From Fulvivirga sp. M361 (GTDB lineage Bacteria > Bacteroidota > Bacteroidia > Cytophagales > Cyclobacteriaceae): 64,000 nt of DNA. Under the pieces are notes generated by a model. That model worked only from the letters and a program-made list of their open reading frames with translations, was not told the origin of the DNA and searched no databases. Location of the stretch: positions 1 to 64,000 of the forward strand of contig NZ_VKDC01000027.1 of the NCBI RefSeq assembly GCF_007097395.1, read 5' to 3'. The translations under genes and the position numbers were made by a program. Shown here piece after piece: positions 1-11,200 of this stretch (the first letter of the stretch is position 1; the number at the start of each line of letters is the position of its first letter).

Positions 1-1
1 G

Positions 2-73
2 ACCAGGGTGCAGTCCCACAAACGCAAGGACCTCTATCAACTTTTACCCAACAACTGGAAAAATACCCGCTAA
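2..73 (+). pseudogene. C-terminal end of an IS66-like transposase (partial at window edge)
   Basis: Reading from base 2, an open frame ends at TAA 71-73 and gives a tail containing the run DLYQLLPNNWK. IS66-family transposases end in a similar motif (a segment like NRIDELLP followed by a tryptophan and basic residues). Only 23 codons are visible, so it cannot be told whether the gene is intact to the left. The family call rests on this short motif alone. Confidence 0.5.
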
Positions 74-423
74 GTTAAGATGCCATCACCAAAATCAACA
101 GATGGGTTCTTCGGATGGATACGATTAAAGTGAAACAAATACTTATTAAGAAGGAGCACTAAATGATTATGTTGACCTTTCATTTGGCTTTAATGCTTTG
201 TTAGTTTATTGTTGAATATAGGATTGACAAGCCTCATGACATGGTTAGCCCTTACTTTATGTTTATCAGGGTTTTAAAAAAGCTTGAGGGCAGTAGCCGA
301 AATCAAAGACTTCTTTGCTCTCAAATCGCATTTATTTGCAAGCTTCAGTTTGAAACTGAAGCCATATTAGGTTAACTCTATTCAATTTGCTCATTTGATT
401 ATAAGAAATGGCTGGAATACATT
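74..423. other. Non-coding interval with one perfect dyad
   Basis: No convincing coding frame is seen on either strand, so the RHS protein ending at 424 has no downstream immunity gene here. A perfect palindrome lies at 342-362: arms GCTTCAGTTT and AAACTGAAGC around one base. It has no T-tract on either side, so it fits an operator or IS relic better than a strong intrinsic terminator. Confidence 0.6.
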
Positions 424-3400
424 TTAGTCTAATTTGTAAAATAATTCGACTGCCTTATCCAATTGAGCATTGTACAGATCCAGTTCTTGGTGATATTCCT
501 GCAATCTTTCAGGGCTTAATTTCCTATTCGTGTCTCGGAGAAATTTAAGCCTGTTAAGAATACCGTTACGCTTTACGGTCAAATAATGCATTTGTTCCAA
601 CAGATATCTTTCATTGGAAGTAAGTTTAGGTTCCAGGGGAACCTGTTTGATCTTATCGACCACTATTTCAGGGGTTTTGTTTGGCTTCGAAGCGAGTCCC
701 CTGGCACCTTTGACGATCCACCGGCCTAATCCTGCGGTGGCTCCACCCAGCGTCGCTCCCTTTACAATCTTCATGGGATTAAAACCATTATTGTTTAGAA
801 GGTCATCCGTCGCCGTTGCCATAGCTCCGGCCGCCGCCCCTGCCAATACTACCGTCTGAGCTGCTACCGGAACGACAAATGGGGTAGCGGTTCCCGCACT
901 CAATATGATTGCTGTAAAGGTTGCATCCGCCACAGCCCCCACCAAGGCTCCTTTAAGCGCATTATTCCAGTTCCATTCACCATCAGAAAACCCTCCTACA
1001 ACTCCTCCAATGATAGTGCCTACGAATCTTCCATCAGGGTCTACAAATATGATAGGATTATTGGCATAGGCTAAGTACGGTGAATCAAACTGACCATCGG
1101 GATCAATAGTAGTCCACCTGCCAATAACCGGGTCATACTGTCTGGCCTCAAAATTATTCCAACCTGTTTCGTGATCTTTCTCTGAAAATAACCCTTGGTA
1201 GCCAAAACGATAATTATCTTCCTGATCCATTACGGCGCTGGACATCACCGAGCCATAGGGGTAGTAGTCTGTGGAGCGCACTAGTCGATCACCCGTCATA
1301 ATTACATTCATGTCATCAAAAATGGCGTCTATTCCTACAGATTCATTATTAATAAATATGTAGACATATCCGGGCTCGGTCACATGTAACGAGGTCTCTA
1401 GCCTGGTCCATTGATCGTCATCAAGCGTAAGAGGATCCACTATAGCTTCTTCACTCATGTATTCATAGCCTGAATTGATCAGATTAAAATCATTGTCCAG
1501 TATTATATAATTTAATGAAGCCAGCGCCATGATTTCTTTACCTGCAAAAAATCCTGTAAGAGAAGCAAGCGGTATCGTGCCATGTGATATTACCTGTTCT
1601 CCTACTGCATTGATCGTAGTACTATGTAGCATTGAAGCCAATTCGCTAACGGCTAATTTACCTGAGCTACCACCTTCGGGGCCCAATAATTTTCCATAAA
1701 CAGATAAGCTTATATTATCTCCGGGTTGCACTTTCAACGCAATGGCAGGACCCATCGATTCCTCTACAATGCCATCGCCAGGTAAAAACGCTGACTTGTT
1801 TGGCATAGGCACAGCATTACTGGCCGGCGTGCGATTCCATCCGGTCCTGTTGTCTCCAAGCGCTGTTTCCGCTATGTTATCAAAAAAGGCCACCTCTCCT
1901 ACACGCGGATTAGAATAAACCGCTTGTCCATTGTCTTCCATAGTGGCCGTAAAACTGTTCACAATGCGTTTCATAACTCCTCTTACATTACCCAGATGAT
2001 CAGTAAGCTCATATGCTACGGAACCATCTTGCTGTGGATAGTATACTCCTAACTTTTTTGCTCCATAAACGGGTATTTCAGTCTGCGTAACAATGCCATC
2101 AGGATCCGGCTTTTCATAAATACTGACCAGCTTACCCGAAGCATCACGGACATACCACGTCTCCCATTCCGTTTCGTGGTTTTTCTTTAATATTCTAAAC
2201 CCACGGTCATCATATTCAAAACTTACTTTAAGGTCAGCTTCGTTATATATCCAACTGCCATCTGAGGTTTGTACAGCCTTTGAATAGATACCTGTTACTT
2301 TACCTTCCATGTTATACTTTACATATTTATCTAATGAATCGAGTTCACTGTCCTCATAGATCATCTCACCTATTTCATTGTAGTGATAATGAGAGTGCCC
2401 TGCTATATACTGAAGTTGATTATTTTGTTGAATATCAATAGCAGTATTATATTCGTAGCTAAACTTATCCCGGATCACTCCATTGCTATCAGACCTCCAC
2501 AAATTAGTGATATTACCATTTTTGTCATAGGTTAAGTTATTCACTCTGAACTCATTGCTATTGACTGAGTACTCTTGAAAAACAGGATCAGGTTGCGCCC
2601 ACTGAGCTCCTTCCAACTGATATTGCTGATCGTAATCAAAGAGGTATACACCTGAAGATGCTGAATTAGGCACTCCCTCCACTTCACGCGTATGCCAGGC
2701 AAGAGCTGTGATATTACCGTCATACATCTGTTTTGGCACATAACCAGGGTCAGGAGCGGATTGACTCATCTTTACGCTCACCGGCGCACTGATAATTTCC
2801 AGGCCGCTTATCCATGGGTTTACAGCACGATACCTGTAAAGGCCAGTGGCTTCTTCCCCCGCGTCCGATAAGGTATAAACATGATTTTCCGAAGCTTCGT
2901 CCGTGTGGGATATGTCTACCCAATCGCTACCGCTTTTTTTCTCCCAGAATACTTCTGTCAGCTGTCCGATATCCTGCGAAGTGATGATAAGCGTGCCACC
3001 TTCGTTGAATATCACTTCTCCTTCGGAGTTGATAGGTACGTTCATTTGGCCGTAAAGTGCTAAGAAACCATAAGGATGGGTATCTACATCGGTAAAATTT
3101 GGTTCGATAGTACCAAAGCCGATCTGGTTTTGCTGCAGGCCAAGTTGCAGGTTACGTACATTGGAGTGTGTCCGCAGGTTTGGCATTGAAGTTAACTTAT
3201 TGTCGGCCACATTAAAAAATACTAAGCGACGGATCCGGAGAATTTCATCTGGGATCGGACCACTTAACTGGTTATTAAAGGCACGAAATGACTCCATTGA
3301 AGTGAGGTTACCTAAACTGACAGGCAAATTGCCCGTGAGCCTATTTTCTTGCAGGAATATGCTTTTTAGTTGTGAAGCATTGCCTATGTTTTCAGGTATT

Positions 3401-5016
3401 TCCCCAGTCAATGAGCAACGGCCAAAATAGATAGACCGAAGGTTGGTGAGGTTGGCAAAAAGACATTCAGAAATGGCACCATTAAAGGCTACGTTGTAAA
3501 AAGCAATGCTTTCCAGCGCTGTCAAGTTACATAACCATAAAGGAAATCCTTCAGGAAAGCTTAGCCTTGTATTGCCTCCAAAATCAATGGTTCTCAGCTC
3601 TTGCAAGTTGCCCAGGGAGGGTGGTAACGTTCCGGTAAGGTTACGACCATACAGGGATATTGAAACAATATCTCCATATTCAACCGTTACTCCTTCCAGG
3701 TCTGTCCAAACTCCTTCTTCCAGACTTTCCGGCCACGTTTCCGGCGAAGGCCACGGGGTAGTCCAACCCGCCCCATTAGTGCTGTTATACAGATCTCTTA
3801 AAGCAGTCAATTCTACTTCGTCGGAAACAGTGACTGCATCGGACATTATGGCGTGAGCTTCCCGGCTGGTAATGGTAAGGCCTGGAAGCCATGGGTGTGT
3901 AGTATGATAGCGGTACATGCCGGCATGAGCCTCATCCGCCCTTTGAATGGTAAAAGTATTCCGGGCGTTATCAGTGTCCAGGCCAGTCACATCTTGCCAC
4001 GAACCGTCTCCCAAACGCCGCTCCCATTGTATCACTGTCTGAGGGTCCATTTCATGAGCCACAAGCGTAAGATCCTGTCCCTCTAAAAAGGTGAACTCAT
4101 TTGATGTACCAAACGGAACTTCCTTTTGAGGAGTAAAACCAAAAACTCCGAATGGATGTGTGTCAACACCTGTTGCATTCTTAACCAAACTGTTAAGGTC
4201 CAACCGGTTGTTTATAACACTTAACGCTAATATATTAGGACGGTTGTGCGTTGTAAAATCAGGTAATGCGGTTAAGTCATTATTTGCAACATTGAAGGTC
4301 ACCAGCCTGGGAGCTTGAACAATTTCATCGGGTATGGGTCCGCTCAGTTGATTGGAAAAGGCCCGGAACGATTCGAGCCCGTTTAAGTTTCCTAAACTGG
4401 ATGGCAAATTTCCTGTTAGCGCGTTTTCCTGTAAAAAGACTGATTTGAGTTCCGTAGCATCTCCTATGTTTTCCGGAATCTCTCCATTTAATGCACATCT
4501 GCCAAAATATATCGACCTCAAGCCAGTTAAATTGGTAAAAAAGCAATCCGGAATAACATCTCTGAGTGGAACATTGTAAAAATCAACGACCTCTAAGGAG
4601 GCTAAATTGCAAAGCCATGAAGGAAAACCATTCGGAAACCTTAAACCGACATTACCGCCTAAATTAAGTGATGAAAGTGCTGTTAACTCACCTAATACGT
4701 CAGGTAGCTCACCACGGAGACCTTTCCCCTGCAAATTAAGCTGCACTATATCACCGTTCAATACGGTTACACCATCTAACTCTTGCCATACCCCATCTTC
4801 GAGACTGCCGGCCCAGGTATCAGGTGAAGGCCAGGGGTTTAACCACTGTGTGCCGTCAGCGCTTTGGTACAAATCTCTCAAGGCTGCTATCTCCCTGTCA
4901 TCAGGCACAATGTTAATCATCACTCTTTCATCCGCGATTGGCACCGGAGTGCTGAACGTGTAAGATACTAATAATGTTAATGTAATGATAGTTAGTATTT
5001 TATGCACAAAGCTCAT
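424..5016 (-). CDS. Secreted LRR-Ig protein fused to the C-terminal half of an RHS protein
   Basis: 1530 residues, probably exported and surface-exposed. A signal peptide occupies about residues 1-22. Two tandem modules follow (about 39-398 and 399-755), each with leucine-rich repeats and an Ig-like segment; they align with a 360-residue period. From about 767 the protein is RHS: it starts with an NGNI-type motif, has YD-like repeats, the DHLGNVRGVM motif, and ends the core with QYDPVIGRWTTIDPDG near 1300. The last 199 residues (from about 1332) are a Gly/Ala-rich hydrophobic stretch and then a helical, charged tail of about 70 residues, where polymorphic RHS proteins carry variable domains. 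No toxin family is recognised. It is the last gene of the operon, 47 bases after the gene that ends mid-RHS, and looks like the other half of that protein. Confidence 0.85.
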   Translation of the reverse strand: MSFVHKILTIITLTLLVSYTFSTPVPIADERVMINIVPDDREIAALRDLYQSADGTQWLNPWPSPDTWAGSLEDGVWQELDGVTVLNGDIVQLNLQGKGLRGELPDVLGELTALSSLNLGGNVGLRFPNGFPSWLCNLASLEVVDFYNVPLRDVIPDCFFTNLTGLRSIYFGRCALNGEIPENIGDATELKSVFLQENALTGNLPSSLGNLNGLESFRAFSNQLSGPIPDEIVQAPRLVTFNVANNDLTALPDFTTHNRPNILALSVINNRLDLNSLVKNATGVDTHPFGVFGFTPQKEVPFGTSNEFTFLEGQDLTLVAHEMDPQTVIQWERRLGDGSWQDVTGLDTDNARNTFTIQRADEAHAGMYRYHTTHPWLPGLTITSREAHAIMSDAVTVSDEVELTALRDLYNSTNGAGWTTPWPSPETWPESLEEGVWTDLEGVTVEYGDIVSISLYGRNLTGTLPPSLGNLQELRTIDFGGNTRLSFPEGFPLWLCNLTALESIAFYNVAFNGAISECLFANLTNLRSIYFGRCSLTGEIPENIGNASQLKSIFLQENRLTGNLPVSLGNLTSMESFRAFNNQLSGPIPDEILRIRRLVFFNVADNKLTSMPNLRTHSNVRNLQLGLQQNQIGFGTIEPNFTDVDTHPYGFLALYGQMNVPINSEGEVIFNEGGTLIITSQDIGQLTEVFWEKKSGSDWVDISHTDEASENHVYTLSDAGEEATGLYRYRAVNPWISGLEIISAPVSVKMSQSAPDPGYVPKQMYDGNITALAWHTREVEGVPNSASSGVYLFDYDQQYQLEGAQWAQPDPVFQEYSVNSNEFRVNNLTYDKNGNITNLWRSDSNGVIRDKFSYEYNTAIDIQQNNQLQYIAGHSHYHYNEIGEMIYEDSELDSLDKYVKYNMEGKVTGIYSKAVQTSDGSWIYNEADLKVSFEYDDRGFRILKKNHETEWETWYVRDASGKLVSIYEKPDPDGIVTQTEIPVYGAKKLGVYYPQQDGSVAYELTDHLGNVRGVMKRIVNSFTATMEDNGQAVYSNPRVGEVAFFDNIAETALGDNRTGWNRTPASNAVPMPNKSAFLPGDGIVEESMGPAIALKVQPGDNISLSVYGKLLGPEGGSSGKLAVSELASMLHSTTINAVGEQVISHGTIPLASLTGFFAGKEIMALASLNYIILDNDFNLINSGYEYMSEEAIVDPLTLDDDQWTRLETSLHVTEPGYVYIFINNESVGIDAIFDDMNVIMTGDRLVRSTDYYPYGSVMSSAVMDQEDNYRFGYQGLFSEKDHETGWNNFEARQYDPVIGRWTTIDPDGQFDSPYLAYANNPIIFVDPDGRFVGTIIGGVVGGFSDGEWNWNNALKGALVGAVADATFTAIILSAGTATPFVVPVAAQTVVLAGAAAGAMATATDDLLNNNGFNPMKIVKGATLGGATAGLGRWIVKGARGLASKPNKTPEIVVDKIKQVPLEPKLTSNERYLLEQMHYLTVKRNGILNRLKFLRDTNRKLSPERLQEYHQELDLYNAQLDKAVELFYKLD

Positions 5017-5063
5017 AGTAGCATTAGGTTAAATCAAGCATATATATTGGGCAGGTCATGGAG

Positions 5064-8000
5064 TCAGTCCTGAAACTTTACAGTGACATCTGAGGCTTTA
5101 CCGCTTCCGGCATTTCCAGGGAGTCCATGGAAGCGTCCTGTATCCAGCATCTTCGCCGTTGGAGCTTGTGTATTCCGGATCTGGCGCTCATAATAATCTA
5201 ACAACAGACCAAAAGCGTCTTCCTGGAAAGAGCCATTTTCACCAGTAGGATCACCATCCTGACCAGGGTCTTTCGCAACATTCGGATGATTTATACCTGT
5301 AATCCAGCCGTGGATATTGTAAACGAAATCTATTCCCTGTAAATTCTGTGCTAATTCAATACGCTTCAACGGGCCGTGAAGATAGTACTTGTAGGTAGCT
5401 TGTAAGTTAAGAACTTCCGAATTGACTATCTCACCATTTTGACCGTACTCCGGAGCCACTTGGCTTGTATAGGCTTTATACAACCGGCCGGTTTTGTCAT
5501 AGTCAAAATAGTGATAAAACTGATCAAACTTGCCACGTTGGTACGCTACCTCTCTCACGGAACCAAATATGCTGTAACGATATTCCAAGAGTTTATCTCC
5601 CAACCCATCAATCTCTTGGAGCATCCAGACTATACGCCCCAGCTCATCATAACTATAAAAAGTAGTTACGTTCTTATTCTTAGTCCAGGAAATTGCGCCA
5701 TGGGTGAAACGCTGTTCCATAGTGTCTGGCAAACTTTGCACCTGCATGGGTATATCGAAGTGTGTCATGGTTCTATCATTCTTGTTAGGCTTTCCGTTGA
5801 TCATTTTATCGGGTAAACCTCCATTCTCCGTAGTGATCTCAAGAATGTTTTTCATTGACTGGCTGCCAAAAGTAATGTCTTGTGTATTTAACGGCAGGTA
5901 TTCTCCCGACTCTATGACACGCCCTATTTCGTCATAATTCGTATAAGAATAACGCCCCCCATTGGCCAGTTGCTTGGTGTTTTGAGAAAACCTGATGCTA
6001 CCATCATTCCTGTAAATGAATCGGGTTTCACCGGCATCGGGTTCGGCAGACCGTATAAGCCGGCCATGAAAATCATAGTAGTAAGTGGTTTTATCGATAT
6101 GGTCATATCCCACTTTTTTTTCCGGTTCCTCATTTTCGAATTGCACAACTCCGTTAGGAGAGACTAACACTTTCAACCGACCTACCAGGTCGTAAAATTG
6201 GTAGCTTTTAGTAACTACCTTATCCAGGTCATCGAACAGAACTTCTATCAAAGGGTTTTCTGCCTGGTCATAGATCACTTTTGATCGACGCTTGGTAGTT
6301 TCACCAGGGGCAGGAATGCTGCCGTTTATATCGGTATTTTCTACGTAGTAAAAATTTCCCTCCAAACTTGCGGGGGTAGGCAACCCTGCCTCTTCCCTCA
6401 TTTCAAAATACTTTATTAGCAAAGGATCTTCAGCTTCTACCTCACCACGATCCGTGAAGCTTATGTGTCCACTACCCGCACGGTGCTCATCCCCCGGTTT
6501 AGTGACACCTTTTACTTCTTCGGTGCCATCATCATGAAACAATGTTCTGAAATAAGGAAATTGTGTTTGCGGCACGTTCGTTTCATTTAGCTCAGCCACA
6601 CTTGAAGTGCCATTTTTATCACTATAGTACCAGCCGAGGGTATATTCTTGCTTACCAACAGCATCAGGGTTTTCCATTTTATCTAATGAAAAATTGGTGT
6701 AGTCATAGGTTTGACCATTTTGATCTTTCACAAAGCCTTCTTCATAGCTAAAATCCACATATTTTACCACGCCGTTCTCGCCATTATCATCTTTGCACTC
6801 ATCCGTAATCACTTCGATCTCGCTTAGAACCTTTACAGGCGCTTCCAGGGTTTCTATTACAGGCCTGCCATATTCATCGTAAAGCACTTCTTCGGCAAAA
6901 ATCACTTCGTTGTTAATGTCAACAGTCTGAGTTTGTGTGGGCCTCCCCATATCATCAAAATATTGGCGTTCATGGGCCATTTTTTGATTGAATTCATCAA
7001 ATGACAGTGTTTCTATAAAGTTCCTGTCTCTACCTGGGCCAAGGTTTTGAGGAGGAGCTACTTCTAAAAATAATTCAGCACCCTGGCTCAACTTTAAGCC
7101 TGGTTTTACAACAATCTGCGTTTGACTTTGAATGGTTGCTGCAAAATGTTTAAAGCCATCATTAGTTGGATCATAATCTGGCAGCCCCTCGGGTAGAATA
7201 AAATCACACTGCTTGGCATAGGTCTTATCTGATCCTCCTAAAAACAGTTTGGCACTTATGGTTGGACAGTAGCCGGAAGCGCTAAGCAAATAACTGCCAA
7301 TACTTTTATTGATCCGGATCGTCTGACGGGTATCATCATATGTCACTTCCGGCCCTCCCGGTGGATTAATGGTATAATCTGTAAAATCGGTAATATCACC
7401 ATCATTATTTAAGTTTATAGGAACAATGGTGTAGAAGACACCACTATCAAGTAAAAAACCACCTTCTTCCTCTATCAGTTGAGTGCCATCGATTTCAGCT
7501 AATGTCAATCTAAAATCATCATCTTCACATGCCGGCTTTACTTCCAGAGATAATGTAGGCCTGTTGTTACTCAACCCACATTTCAAACCATCCCCCCAAT
7601 CCTGGATAAAATCCAGAGCAATCGTATGCCGACCAGGACCAAGTTTTACAGGCACCGTGCTCCCAGGGTTTGTTACTTGCGATTTATACAAGCCGTTTAC
7701 ATATATTTTTATAAGGTTTACGCGATCGCTATTACTGAACCTGGACGCATTCCAATCCACATTTACGGTAATGTCCTGTTGTCCGCTGTTCAGCACTATG
7801 GGCGAGGTGTTTTCCACAGATAGCCCACCGGGATGATCCGCTTTGGGAGGGCTACGAAAAAAAAGAAATGTTCTTGACAGATCAGGAATCATATCGTACG
7901 GCGGTCTTACATACACTCTTGCGAATGTTTCATCACTATTACGATTCCATGTAAGGGTAAAACTTTGTACGTAGCCATTGTAACCATTGGTAGTTAATGT

Positions 8001-8213
8001 TGCCCCGGTTCTACTACCTCCTTCTATCCAAACTCTGAGGTTTTTAGTTGTATCTAAAGGATAACCTACCATAATAGGGCCTACGGATCGGTTGTTCTCA
8101 TCAAAACAGTCTGCAAAATCAACTGCATAGTCATAGTCCTGAGCGCTTAAATTGAACATTACCACAAATAATGCTAAAGCACTCCCTATTATCTTTTTAT
8201 TGGCGATATTCAT
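5064..8213 (-). CDS. Secreted RHS/YD-repeat protein (N-terminal half of an RHS core)
   Basis: 1049 residues with a signal peptide (about 1-24, cleaved after an Ala-Gln). Residues about 25-350 are beta-rich adhesin-like sequence without a recognised family. Around 380-450 is the segment common to Bacteroidota RHS proteins (resembles DUF6443), with ERQYFDDMGRPTQTQ. YD repeats follow: YDLVGRLKVL, YYYDFHGRLIRSAEPDAGE, YDEIGRVIESGEY, YDELGRIVWM. The protein stops about 20 residues after LLLDYYERQI, a point where RHS proteins normally continue to the DHLGN and core-end motifs. Those motifs are in the next gene down, behind an LRR region. Its ATG shares one base with the upstream stop (TGATG), so translation is probably coupled. 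Confidence 0.85.
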   Translation of the reverse strand: MNIANKKIIGSALALFVVMFNLSAQDYDYAVDFADCFDENNRSVGPIMVGYPLDTTKNLRVWIEGGSRTGATLTTNGYNGYVQSFTLTWNRNSDETFARVYVRPPYDMIPDLSRTFLFFRSPPKADHPGGLSVENTSPIVLNSGQQDITVNVDWNASRFSNSDRVNLIKIYVNGLYKSQVTNPGSTVPVKLGPGRHTIALDFIQDWGDGLKCGLSNNRPTLSLEVKPACEDDDFRLTLAEIDGTQLIEEEGGFLLDSGVFYTIVPINLNNDGDITDFTDYTINPPGGPEVTYDDTRQTIRINKSIGSYLLSASGYCPTISAKLFLGGSDKTYAKQCDFILPEGLPDYDPTNDGFKHFAATIQSQTQIVVKPGLKLSQGAELFLEVAPPQNLGPGRDRNFIETLSFDEFNQKMAHERQYFDDMGRPTQTQTVDINNEVIFAEEVLYDEYGRPVIETLEAPVKVLSEIEVITDECKDDNGENGVVKYVDFSYEEGFVKDQNGQTYDYTNFSLDKMENPDAVGKQEYTLGWYYSDKNGTSSVAELNETNVPQTQFPYFRTLFHDDGTEEVKGVTKPGDEHRAGSGHISFTDRGEVEAEDPLLIKYFEMREEAGLPTPASLEGNFYYVENTDINGSIPAPGETTKRRSKVIYDQAENPLIEVLFDDLDKVVTKSYQFYDLVGRLKVLVSPNGVVQFENEEPEKKVGYDHIDKTTYYYDFHGRLIRSAEPDAGETRFIYRNDGSIRFSQNTKQLANGGRYSYTNYDEIGRVIESGEYLPLNTQDITFGSQSMKNILEITTENGGLPDKMINGKPNKNDRTMTHFDIPMQVQSLPDTMEQRFTHGAISWTKNKNVTTFYSYDELGRIVWMLQEIDGLGDKLLEYRYSIFGSVREVAYQRGKFDQFYHYFDYDKTGRLYKAYTSQVAPEYGQNGEIVNSEVLNLQATYKYYLHGPLKRIELAQNLQGIDFVYNIHGWITGINHPNVAKDPGQDGDPTGENGSFQEDAFGLLLDYYERQIRNTQAPTAKMLDTGRFHGLPGNAGSGKASDVTVKFQD

Positions 8214-11200
8214 CAGTTCCCAATTTGGCTTGTTTTAAAATTGTATATAATAGCTTCGAGCACCTGGTCATCTTTGAATCCTTCTTTTCCTTTGCCAAAG
8301 TCGAAGTTAAAGGCTTCCTGACTGGTCCTGATCAGTCTGCCCATCCCATCGTATTCATAATGTGTGTAAAAGTTTTTTTCATCCAGGATATCAGTCACCC
8401 GATCTGTTTTTTCATCATAGTTGAAGCAAGCCATAGAAGCATTCATTGGATGCAGCCTGAAATCATCCAGGAAAACACTCCGTACATTAGCGTTATTTTC
8501 AACACCAACATAAAGTTCATTAGCACCATCAGGGTAAATGTTTAGATTAAGCTGGTACCAACTTCCAGATTTATTTTTTTGGGGTGTGGCATGCACGCTG
8601 TGACCCGTCTCATCTGAATTGGTCTTGTAATAAAGTTTGACCTTTTTCATATTATCGGCCAGCTCCGCATCTCCAGGGTAGTATATCCATACACTCGCTC
8701 GATAGGGCTTATTGAGATCTACTGTTGGTCCAACTCTTAACGTATCAAGAAATGCTGTACCATTAGTTAGTTTCAGACATCTTTTCCCCGAATGTGCCCT
8801 ATTGCTGATAGCCAGTTTTTCAGTAACTTGTTCATCGCCTTTCATGTAAGTATCAAAAACTTCTTTTTCCACTACCACAGGGATACCCTGACCCCAATGT
8901 ACTCCTCCCTCCCTGAGGTTCAATTCACTTTTCAAACTTTCTACGCCGCTGTAGGCCATCTCCTCATAACTGGCGTTATGGGCATATGCTAGTATCATTT
9001 CCTGATCATTCTTGCGAAGAGAATTGTAGTTGCCGTTAATGTCTTTAGTTTCAAGAGCGGTTGAATATACATCGGTGAGGGTGATCTCAACGTTTTTTTG
9101 CCATTGGGGATTATCAACTGGTATAGGTGAGTTCCAGTTAAACATGTTTCCCCTGAAATGTGTCATGGGATATAAGCCCGTAACGCTATTAATTAGCTCG
9201 TCTCCATTCCAGTAATATGATGTATGCTTTCTCCATATACCTCTATGGTAGTTATCTTCACTTATACCCTCAAATGGAATGTGATCACTCCATGTCTGTA
9301 TGCTAGATGAAACTAACCCATCATGAGATTCGGAACCAGTCATCACACTTTTGTAAGTGACATTTTGTGCTGATTGTACAAGCATATTTTTCCCTCCGTT
9401 TACAGAGAGTCCCATTCCCGGATAAAAATGATAGGCAGGTGTTGACTCGGAAGTGATTTTATTACCATAGCCATCTGAAGTAATTATTTTTGTAGGCTTA
9501 CCGGAATAAAAATCAAAAGCTATGTTAGTTTCATCGGTAACAATACCTGATTTATAGTTTCTTACAGTACTGCCGGTTTTTACGACAGGAAAAACTTCAT
9601 GATTGAACATCAAGGCATTTATCTGATCATTTTTTCTTTCGGCATAGCTGAAGGTCTCTTCAAAAAAACCCTGATGACCAAATTTGCTTTCCAAGGTATC
9701 ACGATAGGTATCGTATTGGAAGAAATATTTACCTGCCAATATCTCATATTTATAATAAGAACCTGATTCAAAATAATGATGGGTGGTTTCGGTAAGCTTA
9801 TTGTTACCCTGCTCATCGGTAAATCTTACTACGCTCAGAAGGCGCCCCATCTCTGAGGTAAAATCAGTCAAACGTGTGTGAGTCTTTAACGTACCGGGCC
9901 CATTATGAATTCTTCCGCTATCTTCTATGGAAATACTTACCATATCTTCTCTTGGTAAGCTGTATTGGTACCTCGTAAACCCTGGTACTGTCCTTACTTG
10001 ACCTCTGGTGTCTGTTCTGCTCTCCCTCACTTCCACCTGCGTGTACATTACACCAGGTCCCGGCACAAATTTGGCTAACCTGAACAACTCTACCTTTCCG
10101 TAGTTAAAACTGATCTTGTACTTATCTCTAAAATGTCGTGAGATAAGCGGCGCAGGCTCTCTTATGATAGGGTCTTCGGAAAAGTGTGTATCCTCTATCG
10201 ATGCAAAATCGAACGTAAGTTTATTAAAGTCAGGCCTGTAAAAGGTATATCCTGATGATGATCTAATAGATTCGTTGTCTTTGCCTTTTTTCTTCCGGGC
10301 ATATGAAAAATGTGTAGTACTCGTGAAACCGTTATCCAACTCAACAGATACATCCTTCACTCTAATACCCCCTCCCTGAGATAAGAATTCACGTATGGCT
10401 ACATGCCCGGCAACAAAGGAATGATCCGTACTATTGCTTTCGACGAGAATGGTCTTTTGTTCAAGATCTACACCCCTGATCTTTAATTTATAGCCGGTAA
10501 TTTTTGGTTTAACTTTAGGCCTTCTCCATGCCACATAAGGGCTTTTCATTATGGCCAGCAGTGAGATACTGTCATTACATGACTGCAGGTTTTCAAGGTC
10601 TATCCTGGGATGCTCTTTCAATTTAATCACCCCTTCTGCTGGTAGATACTTTTCTACAGGAAATTGATAGCTACCATCAAAAATGGTCTCACTGTAATCA
10701 TCTGGTTCATAATTGATCTTTATGTTCCCTCCTAAAGGATTTTTAATGGTCTTTAATGACCATTGTGTCGGGTCTTCCTTATACAATCCCCATTCATCGG
10801 AAATATCTTTTTCATAGGGCAGGTTATCTTTCACAATGGTTAAGTCATAAAATTTCCCATTTTTAATCGGAAAGTAGCCTACTTTTTCCAACAGGTAATA
10901 ATTGTCAAACTCTTTTGATATGCGCGCATACCTGGTGCTATTGTCTTCATACCGATATTTTATGATGACACCTTGCTCCAATTGCGCTCTTACATCTTGA
11001 TTTAAATTGCTTTTATGGAGTAAAACTGTGATAGGTCCTCCTTCAGCTGTATTTACCTGTTCGAGTAAAACCGATTCAGGCGCTGAGTAGCTAAAATAAG
11101 TTGGAGGGATCAACTTCGATCCATTATACCCAATTTCCTGAATGGAATTTAACGTAAGCTTTCCCCTCGGTGTGTAATCTGATGGACGATAGGATGGGAC

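Noticed and set aside
342-362. Intrinsic terminator of the RHS operon
   Set aside because: The dyad is perfect but has a one-base centre and no T-tract in the direction of transcription.
614-859. Plus-strand frame inside the RHS tail gene, considered as an antisense immunity gene
   Set aside because: Its Ala/Pro/Ser-rich sequence is the shadow of the Gly/Ala-rich stretch on the coding strand.
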